Notes under the pieces: generated by a model
Databases searched by the model: none
What the model saw: only the letters and a program-made list of their open reading frames with translations
What the model was told of the DNA's origin: nothing
NCBI RefSeq assembly: GCF_001463905.1
Contig: NZ_BBWR01000012.1
Location: forward strand, 1-64,000
Length of the DNA: 64,000 nt
From: Aureimonas frigidaquae
Lineage (GTDB): Bacteria; Pseudomonadota; Alphaproteobacteria; Rhizobiales; Rhizobiaceae
Direction of reading: 5' to 3'
In this document: positions 55,415 to 63,942 of the stretch, piece after piece
Layout of the letters: every line of letters starts with the position of its first letter
Numbering within the stretch: the first letter of the stretch is position 1
Made by a program: the position numbers and the translations under genes

Positions 55415-56293
55415 TTAGCGCGTGGGTACGGGCGATGCCCCGCGATAGTCGTAGAAGCCGCGCCCCGCCTTGCGTCCGAGCCAGCCGGCCTCGACATATT
55501 TGACTAGCAGCGGACATGGCCGATACTTCGAATCGGCCAGGCCGTCATGCAGGACCTGCATGATGGACAGGCACGTATCGAGCCCGATGAAGTCGGCGAG
55601 CTGCAACGGCCCCATCGGATGGTTGGCGCCGAGCCGCATCGAGTTGTCGATGCTTTCGACCGATCCGACACCTTCATACAGCGTGTAGATGGCCTCGTTG
55701 ATCATCGGCATGAGGATCCGGTTCACGATGAAGGCCGGAAAATCCTCCGAAACGGTCGTCACCTTGTCGAGGCGGGTCGCGAAGGTCCGGGCCGCCTGGA
55801 AGGTCGCATCCTCGGTGGCGATGCCCCGCACGAGCTCGACCAGCTTCATGAGAGGGACCGGGTTCATGAAGTGAATGCCCAGGAACCGTTCGGGCCGATC
55901 CGTGGCCGAGGCAAGCCGCGTGATGGAGATGGAGGAGGTATTGGTGGCCAGGATTGCCTCGGGCTTCAGCTCCGGGCAGATCTGCTGGAAGATCCGGCGC
56001 TTGACGGCCTCCTCTTCCGTGGCCGCCTCGATGACGAGGTCGGCATCCTTCAGCGCGGTGGCGCCATCGGCCGGCGTGATCCGCGCCAGGGCGGCGGCGC
56101 GCTGTTCCTCCGACAATTTGCCGGAGGCCACCTGCCGGGCCAGATTGGCGCCGACGCGCTCCACGCCGGCCCGCGCACGCTCCAGGCTGACATCCAGGAG
56201 CAGAACGTCGTAACCGCCCAAGGCGACGACGTGGGCGATGCCGATCCCCATCTGCCCCGCGCCGACGACGCCCACCGTGCGGATTTCCAGCAT
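55415..56293 (-). CDS. hbdA: 3-hydroxybutyryl-CoA dehydrogenase
   Basis: A 292-residue NAD-dependent dehydrogenase oxidising 3-hydroxyacyl-CoA. The cofactor loop is VGVVGAGQMGIGIAHVVALGGYDVLLLD near residue 7; the catalytic His is in FLGIHFMNPVPLMKLVELVRG near 140, and LGANHPMGPLQLADFIGLDTCLSIM closes the C-terminal domain. It follows etfB-etfA on the same strand, the standard Rhizobiales order, and acts in fatty-acid or polyhydroxybutyrate turnover. GAGGGGG precedes the ATG. Confidence 0.95.
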   Translation of the reverse strand: MLEIRTVGVVGAGQMGIGIAHVVALGGYDVLLLDVSLERARAGVERVGANLARQVASGKLSEEQRAAALARITPADGATALKDADLVIEAATEEEAVKRRIFQQICPELKPEAILATNTSSISITRLASATDRPERFLGIHFMNPVPLMKLVELVRGIATEDATFQAARTFATRLDKVTTVSEDFPAFIVNRILMPMINEAIYTLYEGVGSVESIDNSMRLGANHPMGPLQLADFIGLDTCLSIMQVLHDGLADSKYRPCPLLVKYVEAGWLGRKAGRGFYDYRGASPVPTR

Positions 56294-56358
56294 TGTCCGT
56301 GCCCCCTCGAGCCTGTGTCCGCCGGGCGCCCCGCCGGCGCCCCGTTCGCCCATGGCCG

Positions 56359-57288
56359 TTAGATCTTGTCCTTCAGTTCCGGAACGATCTGGAACAGATC
56401 CCCGACAAGTCCGTAATCGGCCACCTGGAAGATGGGCGCGTCCCCATCCTTGTTGATGGCCACGATGATACGCGAATCCTTCATTCCGGCCAGATGCTGA
56501 ATGGCGCCGGAAATGCCGACGGCGAAGTAGAGTGCGGGGGCCACGACCTTGCCCGTCTGGCCCACCTGCCAATCATTGGGCGCAAAGCCCGCATCCACCG
56601 CCGCGCGCGACGCGCCGACGGCAGCGCCGAGGCGGTCGGCCAGCGGCAGGATGACCTCCTCGAACTTCTCGCGCGAGCCGAGCGCCCGCCCGCCGGAAAC
56701 GACGATGGTGGCGGCCGACAACTCCGGCCGCTCGGAGGCGGCGACATCTTCCCGCAGGAAGGCGGAGGTTTCGCTGGCCGGGGTGGCGGACACCGTCTCG
56801 ATGGGGGCCGCACCGCCGCCCGCGGCTTGCTCGAAGGCCGTCGTGCGGACCGTCAGCACCTTCACGCGGTCACGCGAGCGGACCGTCTCGATCGCATTGC
56901 CGGCATAGATCGGCCGTTGGAACGTGTCGGGCCCGTCAACCGCGATGACATCGGAAACCTGCATGACGTCGAGCAGCGCGGCGACGCGCGGCAGGACGTT
57001 CTTGCCGCTCGTCGTCGCCGGCGCCACGATCGCCGCGTAGCGATCCGCCAGCGACAGGACGAGATCGGCCAGCGGCTCGGCCAGTGCGTGGCCATAGGCC
57101 GGGGCATCGGCCAGGAGCACCGTTTCCACGCCGGAGAGCGCAGCCGCGCTGGCGGCGACATCGCCGACGCCATCGCCCGCCACGAGGATATGGACCGGGC
57201 TGCCGAGCGCGGCCGCGGCGGTCAGCGCCTTGGCGGTTTCGACGGACAGGGCGCCGTCATGGTGTTCTGCAATCAGGAGGGTGGTCAT
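56359..57288 (-). CDS. etfA: Electron transfer flavoprotein alpha subunit
   Basis: A 309-residue FAD-binding subunit that, with EtfB, carries electrons from acyl-CoA dehydrogenases to the quinone pool through ETF-QO. The C-terminal FAD domain shows VSGGRALGSREKFEEVILPLADRLGAAVGASRAAVDAG and the signature QTGKVVAPALYFAVGISGAIQHLAGM near residue 247, ending INKDGDAPIFQVADYGLVGDLF. It starts 21 bp after the etfB stop. Confidence 0.97.
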   Translation of the reverse strand: MTTLLIAEHHDGALSVETAKALTAAAALGSPVHILVAGDGVGDVAASAAALSGVETVLLADAPAYGHALAEPLADLVLSLADRYAAIVAPATTSGKNVLPRVAALLDVMQVSDVIAVDGPDTFQRPIYAGNAIETVRSRDRVKVLTVRTTAFEQAAGGGAAPIETVSATPASETSAFLREDVAASERPELSAATIVVSGGRALGSREKFEEVILPLADRLGAAVGASRAAVDAGFAPNDWQVGQTGKVVAPALYFAVGISGAIQHLAGMKDSRIIVAINKDGDAPIFQVADYGLVGDLFQIVPELKDKI

Positions 57289-57309
57289 AAAAGCGATCCT
57301 CGCAAGGTC

Positions 57310-58062
57310 TCAGAGCACGCCGGCTTCGTTCTTCAGCTTGTCGACCAGCTCGTCGACCGTTGTGACGCGCACGCCCGCCTTGCGCGCATCGGGCTCGGCC
57401 GTGCGCAGGACCTCGAGCCGGGGGGTCGTATCGACGCCGAACTCGGCGGCCGATCGCTCCTCGAGCGGCTTCTTCTTGGCCTTCATGATGTTGGGAAGCG
57501 ATGCGTAGCGCGGCTCGTTCAGCCGCAGATCCGTGGTCACCACGGCCGGCAGGGTGAGCGACACGGTCTGCAGACCGCCATCCACCTCCCGCACCACTTC
57601 GGCCTTGCCCTCTGCGATGGTCAAGGCCGACGCGAAAGTGCCCTGGGGCCAGCCCAGAAGCGCCGCGAGCATCTGGCCCGTCTGGTTGCAATCATCGTCG
57701 ATGGCCTGCTTGCCCAGGATGACGAGATCGGGCGCTTCCGCCGCAACGACGGCTTTGAGGATCTTGGCGACGGCCAGCGGCTCCACGCGCCCGTCATCGG
57801 CGCGCACCAGAATGGCGCGGTCGGCGCCCATGGCCAGCGCGGTGCGCAGCGTTTCCTGCGCCTGTGCAGGCCCGACGGACACGGCGATGATCTCGTCCAC
57901 GCCACCCTTTTCCTTCAGGCGGATGGCCTCTTCCACGGCGATTTCGTCGAAGGGGTTCATGCTCATCTTGACGTTGGCGAGCTCGACCCCGCTGCCGTCG
58001 GACTTGACCCGGATCTTCACGTTGTAATCCACAACGCGCTTCACACAGACGAGTATCTTCAT
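57310..58062 (-). CDS. etfB: Electron transfer flavoprotein beta subunit
   Basis: A 250-residue partner of EtfA that binds AMP and contacts dehydrogenases. It opens [20 protein letters not shown] and carries [18 protein letters not shown] near residue 36 and the recognition-loop region [22 protein letters not shown] near 182. First gene of the etfB-etfA-hbdA operon; a promoter is visible at 58119-58147. Confidence 0.97.
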   Translation of the reverse strand: MKILVCVKRVVDYNVKIRVKSDGSGVELANVKMSMNPFDEIAVEEAIRLKEKGGVDEIIAVSVGPAQAQETLRTALAMGADRAILVRADDGRVEPLAVAKILKAVVAAEAPDLVILGKQAIDDDCNQTGQMLAALLGWPQGTFASALTIAEGKAEVVREVDGGLQTVSLTLPAVVTTDLRLNEPRYASLPNIMKAKKKPLEERSAAEFGVDTTPRLEVLRTAEPDARKAGVRVTTVDELVDKLKNEAGVL

Positions 58063-58118
58063 GGTCGTGCGTCCACTCCCTCAGCCTTGCCCGCCAGAAG
58101 GGCGGAAAATCCGCTTCG

Positions 58119-58147
58119 GGCATAAATGCAAATGACCTTCACGTCAA
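58119..58147 (-). promoter_or_regulatory. Sigma-70-like promoter of etfB
   Basis: On the minus strand TTGACG (-35, at 58142-58147) and TATGCC (-10, at 58119-58124) are separated by exactly 17 bp, about 57 bp before the etfB start. The 154-bp gap has no other feature. Confidence 0.5.
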
Positions 58148-58216
58148 AATTAGCCCGGCCTGGAACCGTGGTGTCGCCCGTTTGCGCTGCAATCACAAGA
58201 GTGCGCCGCACCCCGC

Positions 58217-58789
58217 TCAGCGATTTGCGCCCGGCACCCACAGGACATCGCCACGCCCGTCATCATTGGCGTGGCGGGCGGCCACGAAGAGCCAGTCGGA
58301 CAGGCGGTTGATGTAGCGCAGCGCCGGGTCGGAGACCGCCTCCCCCGGCTGGCGGGCCAGGCGAACCATCAGCCGCTCGGCGCGGCGCGCCACGGTGCGG
58401 GCATGGTGCAGATGCGCGGAAGCGGGCGTTCCGGCCGGCAGCACGAAGGAATTGAGCGGCGACAGCGCGGCATTCATGCTGTCGATCTCCTGCTCCAGCC
58501 GGTCCACCTGCGCGGGGACGACGGCCAGCCGCTCATAGGGCAGCGGCTCGTCCGTCTGCGGCGTCGCCAGATCGGCGCCCAGGTCGAAGAGATCGTTCTG
58601 GACGGCGGCGAGGAGACGGTCGGTCTGCGCATCGGCGACCGTGCGCGCCACGCCGATCACGGCATTGAGCTCGTCCACGGTGCCGTAGGCCTCGATCCGC
58701 AGATCGTCCTTGACGCGGCGCTCGCCGCTGCCGAGCGCCGTCGTGCCCCGGTCTCCGGTGCGGGTGTAGATGCGTGTCAGGCGAACCAT
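58217..58789 (-). CDS. pduO: Cob(I)yrinic acid a,c-diamide adenosyltransferase, PduO type
   Basis: A 190-residue ATP:cob(I)alamin adenosyltransferase that makes coenzyme B12. The N-terminal RIYTRTGDRGTTALGSGERRVKDD binds ATP, EAYGTVDELNAVIGVAR follows near residue 33, and the helical core ends HARTVARRAERLMVRLARQ and YINRLSDWLFVAARHAN, all diagnostic for the PduO/MMAB class rather than CobA or EutT. It sits upstream of etfB on the same strand, a conserved neighbourhood in Rhizobiales. Confidence 0.94.
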   Translation of the reverse strand: MVRLTRIYTRTGDRGTTALGSGERRVKDDLRIEAYGTVDELNAVIGVARTVADAQTDRLLAAVQNDLFDLGADLATPQTDEPLPYERLAVVPAQVDRLEQEIDSMNAALSPLNSFVLPAGTPASAHLHHARTVARRAERLMVRLARQPGEAVSDPALRYINRLSDWLFVAARHANDDGRGDVLWVPGANR

Positions 58790-58799
58790 GGCGGCCTCG

Positions 58800-58988
58800 T
58801 CAGCGGGCGAAGAGGAGGAACAGGACGATCACCAGGACGGCGAGCGCCTGCAGCATCACGCGCAGGCGCATCAACTTCTGCGAGCGGTTGCCCGGCCCGC
58901 CGACCAGCATGTTGCGCAAGCCGGCCACGAGCACGAGCGCAACCGCGATCATGAGGGCCAGCGCGAGATAGGTAAGGAAAGAGGACAT
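58800..58988 (-). CDS. Twin-transmembrane (HIG1-like) small protein
   Basis: A 62-residue inner-membrane protein made of two helices (LTYLALALMIAVALVLVAGL and LRVMLQALAVLVIVLFLLFA) joined by a short basic/polar loop NMLVGGPGNRSQKLMR. This is the twin-TM/HIG1-type family often found upstream of the adenosyltransferase gene in Rhizobiales. HIG1 relatives stabilise respiratory complexes; the bacterial role is unproved. It ends 10 bp before the adenosyltransferase start, so the two are co-transcribed. Confidence 0.85.
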   Translation of the reverse strand: MSSFLTYLALALMIAVALVLVAGLRNMLVGGPGNRSQKLMRLRVMLQALAVLVIVLFLLFAR

Positions 58989-59039
58989 GCCGTCGCCTTG
59001 CGTGGGTGTTGGCGGGATATAGGCCACCTGCCGGCGCTT

Positions 59040-59915
59040 TTAAACGGGACGGCGACCGGCGCGCATCGCCGCATGGACGCCGGCGCCGGCCAGCACAAGA
59101 CCGGCGAGCTGGACCGCGCTGAGGCTTTCCCCGAACAGGAGAAAAGCCATGACGGCCGTGACCCCCGGCGTCAGATACATGAGCGAGGCCACCTTCGACA
59201 CGGCGCCTTCGCGGATCATGAAGAGCAGGAGGAAGATGGCGCCGATCGACAGGACGACGGTCAGCCAGACCAGGGCGAAGACGAGCTCGCCCGTCCAGTC
59301 GACGACCCGCGTCTCGAACAGAAGGGCGGCGAGCGCCGTCGGCACCAGCGCCCCGACATATTGGAGCGCGGTGCCCGTGCGCAGATCGGCGCCGGTGACG
59401 AAGCGCTTCTGCCAGACGGTCCCGAGCGAAATGGCGATGGCCGACAGGACGACCGGCCCGAGCGTCAGGACGCGATAGTCACCGCCCGCTCCGAGCTTGG
59501 GCGCGACGACGAGCGCGACCCCGGCCAGCCCCAGCGCCAGCCCGACCCAATGCCGGGCGGTGACGCGCTCCCCGAGCATGGCGGCGGCCATCAGGGCGGT
59601 CAGTATCGGCTGCAGCCCGACGATGAGCGCGGCGATCCCCGCCGGCAATCCGTGCCGGACTGCAAAGAAGACGCCCCCCAGATAGACGCCGTGGATCAGC
59701 GCCCCGGCAATCATGGCATGGCCTGCGGCGGCTGGCCGGGGCCAGGGCAACCGCGCCAGCATGACCCAAGGCACGAGAATCAGAAGCGCCAGCGCGAAGC
59801 GCATGGCCAGGAAGGTGAAGGGCTCGGCATGCGGCATGGCGTAGCGCGCGCCGATGAAGCCGGTCGACCAGAGCAGCACGAACAGCGCAGGAAACCAGGA
59901 AACATACCTGTGCAT
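59040..59915 (-). CDS. EamA/DMT-family membrane transporter
   Basis: A 291-residue inner-membrane protein with about ten helices arranged as two EamA repeats (residues about 7-137 and 150-285). The opening WFPALFVLLWSTGFIGARYAM and the closing segment SLMYLTPGVTAVMAFLLFGESLS are characteristic of drug/metabolite exporters. The substrate cannot be told. The ATG from 59915 is chosen as the last start before the first helix. Confidence 0.88.
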   Translation of the reverse strand: MHRYVSWFPALFVLLWSTGFIGARYAMPHAEPFTFLAMRFALALLILVPWVMLARLPWPRPAAAGHAMIAGALIHGVYLGGVFFAVRHGLPAGIAALIVGLQPILTALMAAAMLGERVTARHWVGLALGLAGVALVVAPKLGAGGDYRVLTLGPVVLSAIAISLGTVWQKRFVTGADLRTGTALQYVGALVPTALAALLFETRVVDWTGELVFALVWLTVVLSIGAIFLLLFMIREGAVSKVASLMYLTPGVTAVMAFLLFGESLSAVQLAGLVLAGAGVHAAMRAGRRPV

Positions 59916-60062
59916 GATGGGCCTCCGACCGCGCAATGCCCACGCGTCCAGCCCGCTGGGGTCCGGCCCCCTTGGCTCCGCAAGGGGTGGCACTGCGTCG
60001 GTGCATCTCGTATCAGGCGGGTTGGCGGGTGCAAAGCGCGCTCAGGTAGCGGAGACGGCCGG

Positions 60063-61019
60063 GTGGCGTTGATCCTGTTCATCATCGTGCCGATTTTCGG
60101 GCTCATCGCGCTCGGCTACGCGGCCGGGCGCAGTCGCATCCTGCCCGACAGCGCGCCGGAGGCCCTGTCGGCCTTCGTCTTCGTGATCGGCATGCCGACC
60201 GTCCTGTTCCGCACCCTGGCCACGGCCAGCTTCGAGGGTGGCAGCCCACTGGCCTTGTGGGCGACCTATTTTGCGGCCGTCGCGCTGACCTATGGCCTCG
60301 GCATCGTCGCGGCGCGCCGTTTCGGCCGGGTGGACCGGCGCGCCGCGGTGATCGCAGGGCTGGGCGCAAGCTTCTCCAACCTCGTCTTCGTCGGCGTCCC
60401 GGTGGCGAGTCTCGCCTTCGGGGAGGCCGGGCTCAGCAAGCTGGCCATGCTCCTGGCGATCCATCTTCCGCTGATGATGATGGCCTCCACCCTCCTCGTC
60501 GAACGCGCCGCGCTCCTGGACCGCCGGGATGCCGGAGACAGCGATGCGCAGGGGCTTGCCGTCGGCGCCATCGTCCTTCGGGTCGGCCGCAATCTCGTGC
60601 GCAGTCCGCTCATCCTCGGCGTCTTTGCGGGCCTTGCCTGGCGGGCGACGGGCCTGCCATTGGGCGGTCCCCTGGGAGAGATCGTGCGCATGCTGGCCAC
60701 GGCGACGGGGCCGCTGGCGCTTTTCGCGCTGGGGCTGACCATGACGCGGTTCAAGGTGCGGGGCGATCTGCGCATGGGGCTGATCATCGCCTTCCTGGCG
60801 CTCGTCCTGCAGCCGGCCGCCGCCCTAGTCGTCGGCACATTCCTGCTGCCGCCCGACTGGCTGGTCCTCTGCGTCGCCATGGCGGCCTGCCCTTCCGGCG
60901 CCAATGCCTGGCTGTTCGCCAATTACTTCCGCAGCGGCGAAAGCCTTGCGGCCACGGTGATCGTCACCACCACGGCCCTGTCGGCCGTCACGCTGAGCTT
61001 CTGGCTCGTCGCCCTTTAG
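60063..61019 (+). CDS. AEC-family (auxin efflux carrier-like) transporter
   Basis: A 318-residue inner-membrane carrier with about ten helices. It starts VALILFIIVPIFGLIALGYAAGR; the family pattern includes FSNLVFVGVPVASLAFGEAG in the middle and MAACPSGANAWLFANYFRSGES near the end. AEC proteins move carboxylates, hormones or drugs across the membrane. The GTG at 60063 follows GGAGA. Its stop overlaps the convergent gluQ stop by 4 bp. Confidence 0.88.
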   Translation: MALILFIIVPIFGLIALGYAAGRSRILPDSAPEALSAFVFVIGMPTVLFRTLATASFEGGSPLALWATYFAAVALTYGLGIVAARRFGRVDRRAAVIAGLGASFSNLVFVGVPVASLAFGEAGLSKLAMLLAIHLPLMMMASTLLVERAALLDRRDAGDSDAQGLAVGAIVLRVGRNLVRSPLILGVFAGLAWRATGLPLGGPLGEIVRMLATATGPLALFALGLTMTRFKVRGDLRMGLIIAFLALVLQPAAALVVGTFLLPPDWLVLCVAMAACPSGANAWLFANYFRSGESLAATVIVTTTALSAVTLSFWLVAL

Positions 61020-61897
61020 CCAAGGCCGACCATCCGGGCAATGTCGGCCGGTGTCAGGCCCGCGCCCCGCAGCACACTGAGGGCGGTCGAATCGCGGCTC
61101 TTCGACAGTTTCCGCCCCTCGGCGTCGAGGATCAGCGGATGGTGCCGATAGGTCGGCGCCGGCAGGCCCAGAAGTGTCTGGAGCACTCGGTGGACAGAGG
61201 TCGACTGGATCAGGTCGGCGCCCCGCACGACATGGCTGATCCCCTGCAGCGCATCGTCCACCACGACGGACAGGTGGTAGCTCGTCGGCACGTCGCGGCG
61301 CGCCAGGATCACGTCCCCCCAATCCTGCGGCTCGGCCACGATCTCCTGCGCCGATCCGCCGGCATCCGTTTCCAAAAAGGTCAAGGGGCCTGTGCGGGTA
61401 AGGGCGGCCGCCATGTCGAGCCGGATCGCATAGGGGCGATCCTGCTGCATCAAGGCGCGGCGCTCCCCGGCGGACAGGTCGCGCTCCGTGCCGGGATAGT
61501 GCGGTGCGCCATCCGGGTCCCGCGGCCAGGGCATGCCGGTCTGTGTTTCCATGCGGGCCACATGGGCCCGCACCTCGCCGCGCGTAAGGACCGATGGATA
61601 GGCAAGGCCTGCCTCCACCAGCGCATCGATGCAGGCGGCGTAATCGTCCATATGCTCGGACTGGCGGCGATAGGGCGGTGGCGGCAGGGCGCCCAGCCAA
61701 TCGAGATCGGCGATCATGGCGCGCTCCAGCGCCGGGGTGCAGCGCGCCCTGTCGATATCCTCGATGCGCAAGAGATACGAGCCGCCCCACTCGGCCGCCA
61801 GCTGCCGGTTGAGAAGGGCGCTATAGGCATGGCCGAGATGGAGGCCCCCGTTGGGGCTCGGCGCAAAGCGCAGGCGGGGCGCAGAACCGGGATCCAT
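61016..61897 (-). CDS. gluQ: Glutamyl-Q tRNA(Asp) synthetase
   Basis: A 293-residue paralogue of the catalytic core of glutamyl-tRNA synthetase. It charges glutamate onto the queuosine base of tRNA-Asp. RFAPSPNGGLHLGHAYSALLN carries the HIGH motif, and LDAEGRKLSKSRDS is the KMSKS-like loop; there is no anticodon-binding domain, as expected for GluQ. The zinc-binding C-x-C of E. coli GluQ (YadB) is replaced by YPSVLTRGEV, so metal binding appears lost. The ATG from 61897 is chosen; one at 61927 adds ten residues. Confidence 0.93.
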   Translation of the reverse strand: MDPGSAPRLRFAPSPNGGLHLGHAYSALLNRQLAAEWGGSYLLRIEDIDRARCTPALERAMIADLDWLGALPPPPYRRQSEHMDDYAACIDALVEAGLAYPSVLTRGEVRAHVARMETQTGMPWPRDPDGAPHYPGTERDLSAGERRALMQQDRPYAIRLDMAAALTRTGPLTFLETDAGGSAQEIVAEPQDWGDVILARRDVPTSYHLSVVVDDALQGISHVVRGADLIQSTSVHRVLQTLLGLPAPTYRHHPLILDAEGRKLSKSRDSTALSVLRGAGLTPADIARMVGLG

Positions 61898-62076
61898 TCC
61901 TGAAGATTCCTCCCGAACCCAGGCCATGCGCCCTGTCTAATCTGTGCCGTGGCGAGCGTCCATCGGCCGCGTCACAACACGGACCCGTGACCTGTGCGTG
62001 AGATTACGATTGCGAAGCGGAGACTCTGCGCGTATCGCCTGCGGCCGTACGCCGCGTAAAAGGGGACGCCGCCATC

Positions 62077-63192
62077 ATGTCGATAGAAGCAAGTGCAGGC
62101 TTCGGCCAGGCGATGCAGGTCCGGCGGTCTCCAGGCGAGATTCCGCTCTTCATCGCCGTGCTCATCTTCTCGCTCATCATCTGGGCGTTGCTCCTGGCGG
62201 GCAGCCTGGGGCTGATTCTCATCTATGTGATCCTGATTGCGGTTTTCCTGTTCTGCGCGCAACTCGTCTATATCGTGCACCTGCGCGGCAATGCGGTGCT
62301 GGCCGGGCCGGACCAGTTCCCGCAGATCTACGACCGTGTTGCCGAACTGTCGCGCAAGGCCGGCCTGCGCACGGTGCCGCGCACCTACCTCCTGCAGGCG
62401 GACGGCGCCTTGAACGCCTTGGCGACCAAACTGTTCCGGGGGCAGTATGTCGTCCTCTACACCGATCTCCTGGAGGCTTGCGGCACCGACACCGTCGCCC
62501 GGGACATGATCATCGGCCATGAGATCGGGCACTTGCGCTCGGGGCATCTGAACTGGTTCATCCTGACGGCCCCCGGGCGCTTCATGCCGTTCCTCGGCAC
62601 GGCCTATTCGCGCGCCTGCGAATATACGTGCGACCGCTGGGGCGCCGCCCTGTGCGGCGACGAGGCCGGCGCGCGCCGGGGCCTTCTGGTGCTGGCCGGC
62701 GGGCGGGCGCTGACCCGCGACATCAATGTCGAGGCCTATATCCGCCAGCAGCAGGACCTCGATACCGGCTGGATGACGATCGCCCGCTGGCTGTCGAACT
62801 ATCCGCCCCTGTCCGCGCGCGTCGATGCGTTGACGGCGCCCTACGGGTCGATCCACCGTTCCGCCCGCGGACCGCTTCGCGCGGTGGCGATCATGCTGAC
62901 CATCGTCGCACTAACCGTTGCCGTCCCCTACGGCATCGTCCAGGCATTGCCGCATATTCCGGCCCTGACCGGGCTCGTGGCGGGCAGTGGCATCCTGCCC
63001 GTCACGCCGGAGGCGGACACGCAGCCAGCCGATCTGGACGGCCTGATCACCGCCTGCCGGGAAGGCGACATGCAGGCCTGCGACGACCTCTATTACGCCG
63101 CGCCGGTGGACAGCGACGAGGAAGAGTTCGGAAACAGTTGCGGCGGCCGCGTCCCGGACAATACCCAACTCTGTGCGAATATGGACTTCTAG
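62077..63192 (+). CDS. M48-family membrane metallopeptidase with extra C-terminal domain
   Basis: A 371-residue HtpX/Ste24-like zinc protease. Two N-terminal helices (residues 23-70) anchor it. The zinc site is GHEIGHLRSGH (His148, Glu149, His152), and the third ligand Glu is in SRACEYTCDRWG near residue 182. A third hydrophobic segment at about 265-285 leads to a short C-terminal region: DLDGLITACREGDMQACDDLYYAAPVDSDEEEFGNSCGGR. That cysteine-containing tail is not part of the peptidase and resembles domains attached to other secreted proteins. AAAAGGGGAC precedes the ATG. Confidence 0.88.
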   Translation: MSIEASAGFGQAMQVRRSPGEIPLFIAVLIFSLIIWALLLAGSLGLILIYVILIAVFLFCAQLVYIVHLRGNAVLAGPDQFPQIYDRVAELSRKAGLRTVPRTYLLQADGALNALATKLFRGQYVVLYTDLLEACGTDTVARDMIIGHEIGHLRSGHLNWFILTAPGRFMPFLGTAYSRACEYTCDRWGAALCGDEAGARRGLLVLAGGRALTRDINVEAYIRQQQDLDTGWMTIARWLSNYPPLSARVDALTAPYGSIHRSARGPLRAVAIMLTIVALTVAVPYGIVQALPHIPALTGLVAGSGILPVTPEADTQPADLDGLITACREGDMQACDDLYYAAPVDSDEEEFGNSCGGRVPDNTQLCANMDF

Positions 63193-63273
63193 CCAGGCCC
63201 ATCGTCCTGCACGCGATCGCATCCGGGGCGCCCTGCCCTAGCTCCATGTGCAGGACGCGAGCGGGAGGGTGGT

Positions 63274-63942
63274 ATGATCCGCCAGGATGAGGATCTGGCA
63301 GACGGGCTGGCGGCGCTGGTCGCGCTGGACGCGCGGCTCGGACCCATCGCCGCCCAGGCGGGCGTGCTGCCACTGCGCAAGGGCCTGCAGGCGATGCCGG
63401 GGCTGATATCCGTCATGGTGGCGCAGCAGGTGTCACGGGCGAGCGCCGCGGCCATCTTCGAGCGGCTCGCCGGCCTGGTGGACCTGACCGACGCTGCCGC
63501 CATCCTGGCGCTGGACGATGCGCAATTCCGGCAGGCGGGACTGTCCCGCGCCAAGGAGCGGACGCTTCTGGCGATCGCCGCGGCGGTCATCACCGGCACG
63601 CTCGATTTCGAGCGCGTCGCGCAGGCGGAGGTGGCAGCCGCGCTGCGCGAGCTGACCGCCATTCCGGGCATCGGCCCCTGGACGGCGGAAAGCTATCTTC
63701 TCTTCTCGCTCGGCCACGCGGACGTCTTCCCCGCCGGCGACCTGGCGCTGCAGATTGCCGTGGCGGACGGGCTGGGGCTGGAGGGGCGCCCCTCGGACAA
63801 GGCGCTGCGCGCCATAGCGGAATTCTGGTCGCCCTACCGCTCCGTCGCGGCCCGGCTGTTCTGGGCCTATTACGCCACGATCACCCGGCGTGATGCCGCG
63901 CCGGCCGCAATGGCGGAAGGCTTCACAAAGCCGACACGATAG
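63274..63942 (+). CDS. alkA: DNA-3-methyladenine glycosylase II (AlkA-like)
   Basis: A 222-residue HhH-GPD DNA glycosylase that excises alkylated bases. The helix-hairpin-helix and glycosylase loop read AIPGIGPWTAESYLLFSLGHADVFPAGDLALQ near residues 128-160, with the catalytic Asp in AGDLAL. ISVMVAQQVSRASAAAIFERL near residue 45 is the typical first helix pair. The short, single-domain form lacks the N-terminal domain of E. coli AlkA. The ATG at 63274 has GGAGGG before it. Confidence 0.92.
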   Translation: MIRQDEDLADGLAALVALDARLGPIAAQAGVLPLRKGLQAMPGLISVMVAQQVSRASAAAIFERLAGLVDLTDAAAILALDDAQFRQAGLSRAKERTLLAIAAAVITGTLDFERVAQAEVAAALRELTAIPGIGPWTAESYLLFSLGHADVFPAGDLALQIAVADGLGLEGRPSDKALRAIAEFWSPYRSVAARLFWAYYATITRRDAAPAAMAEGFTKPTR

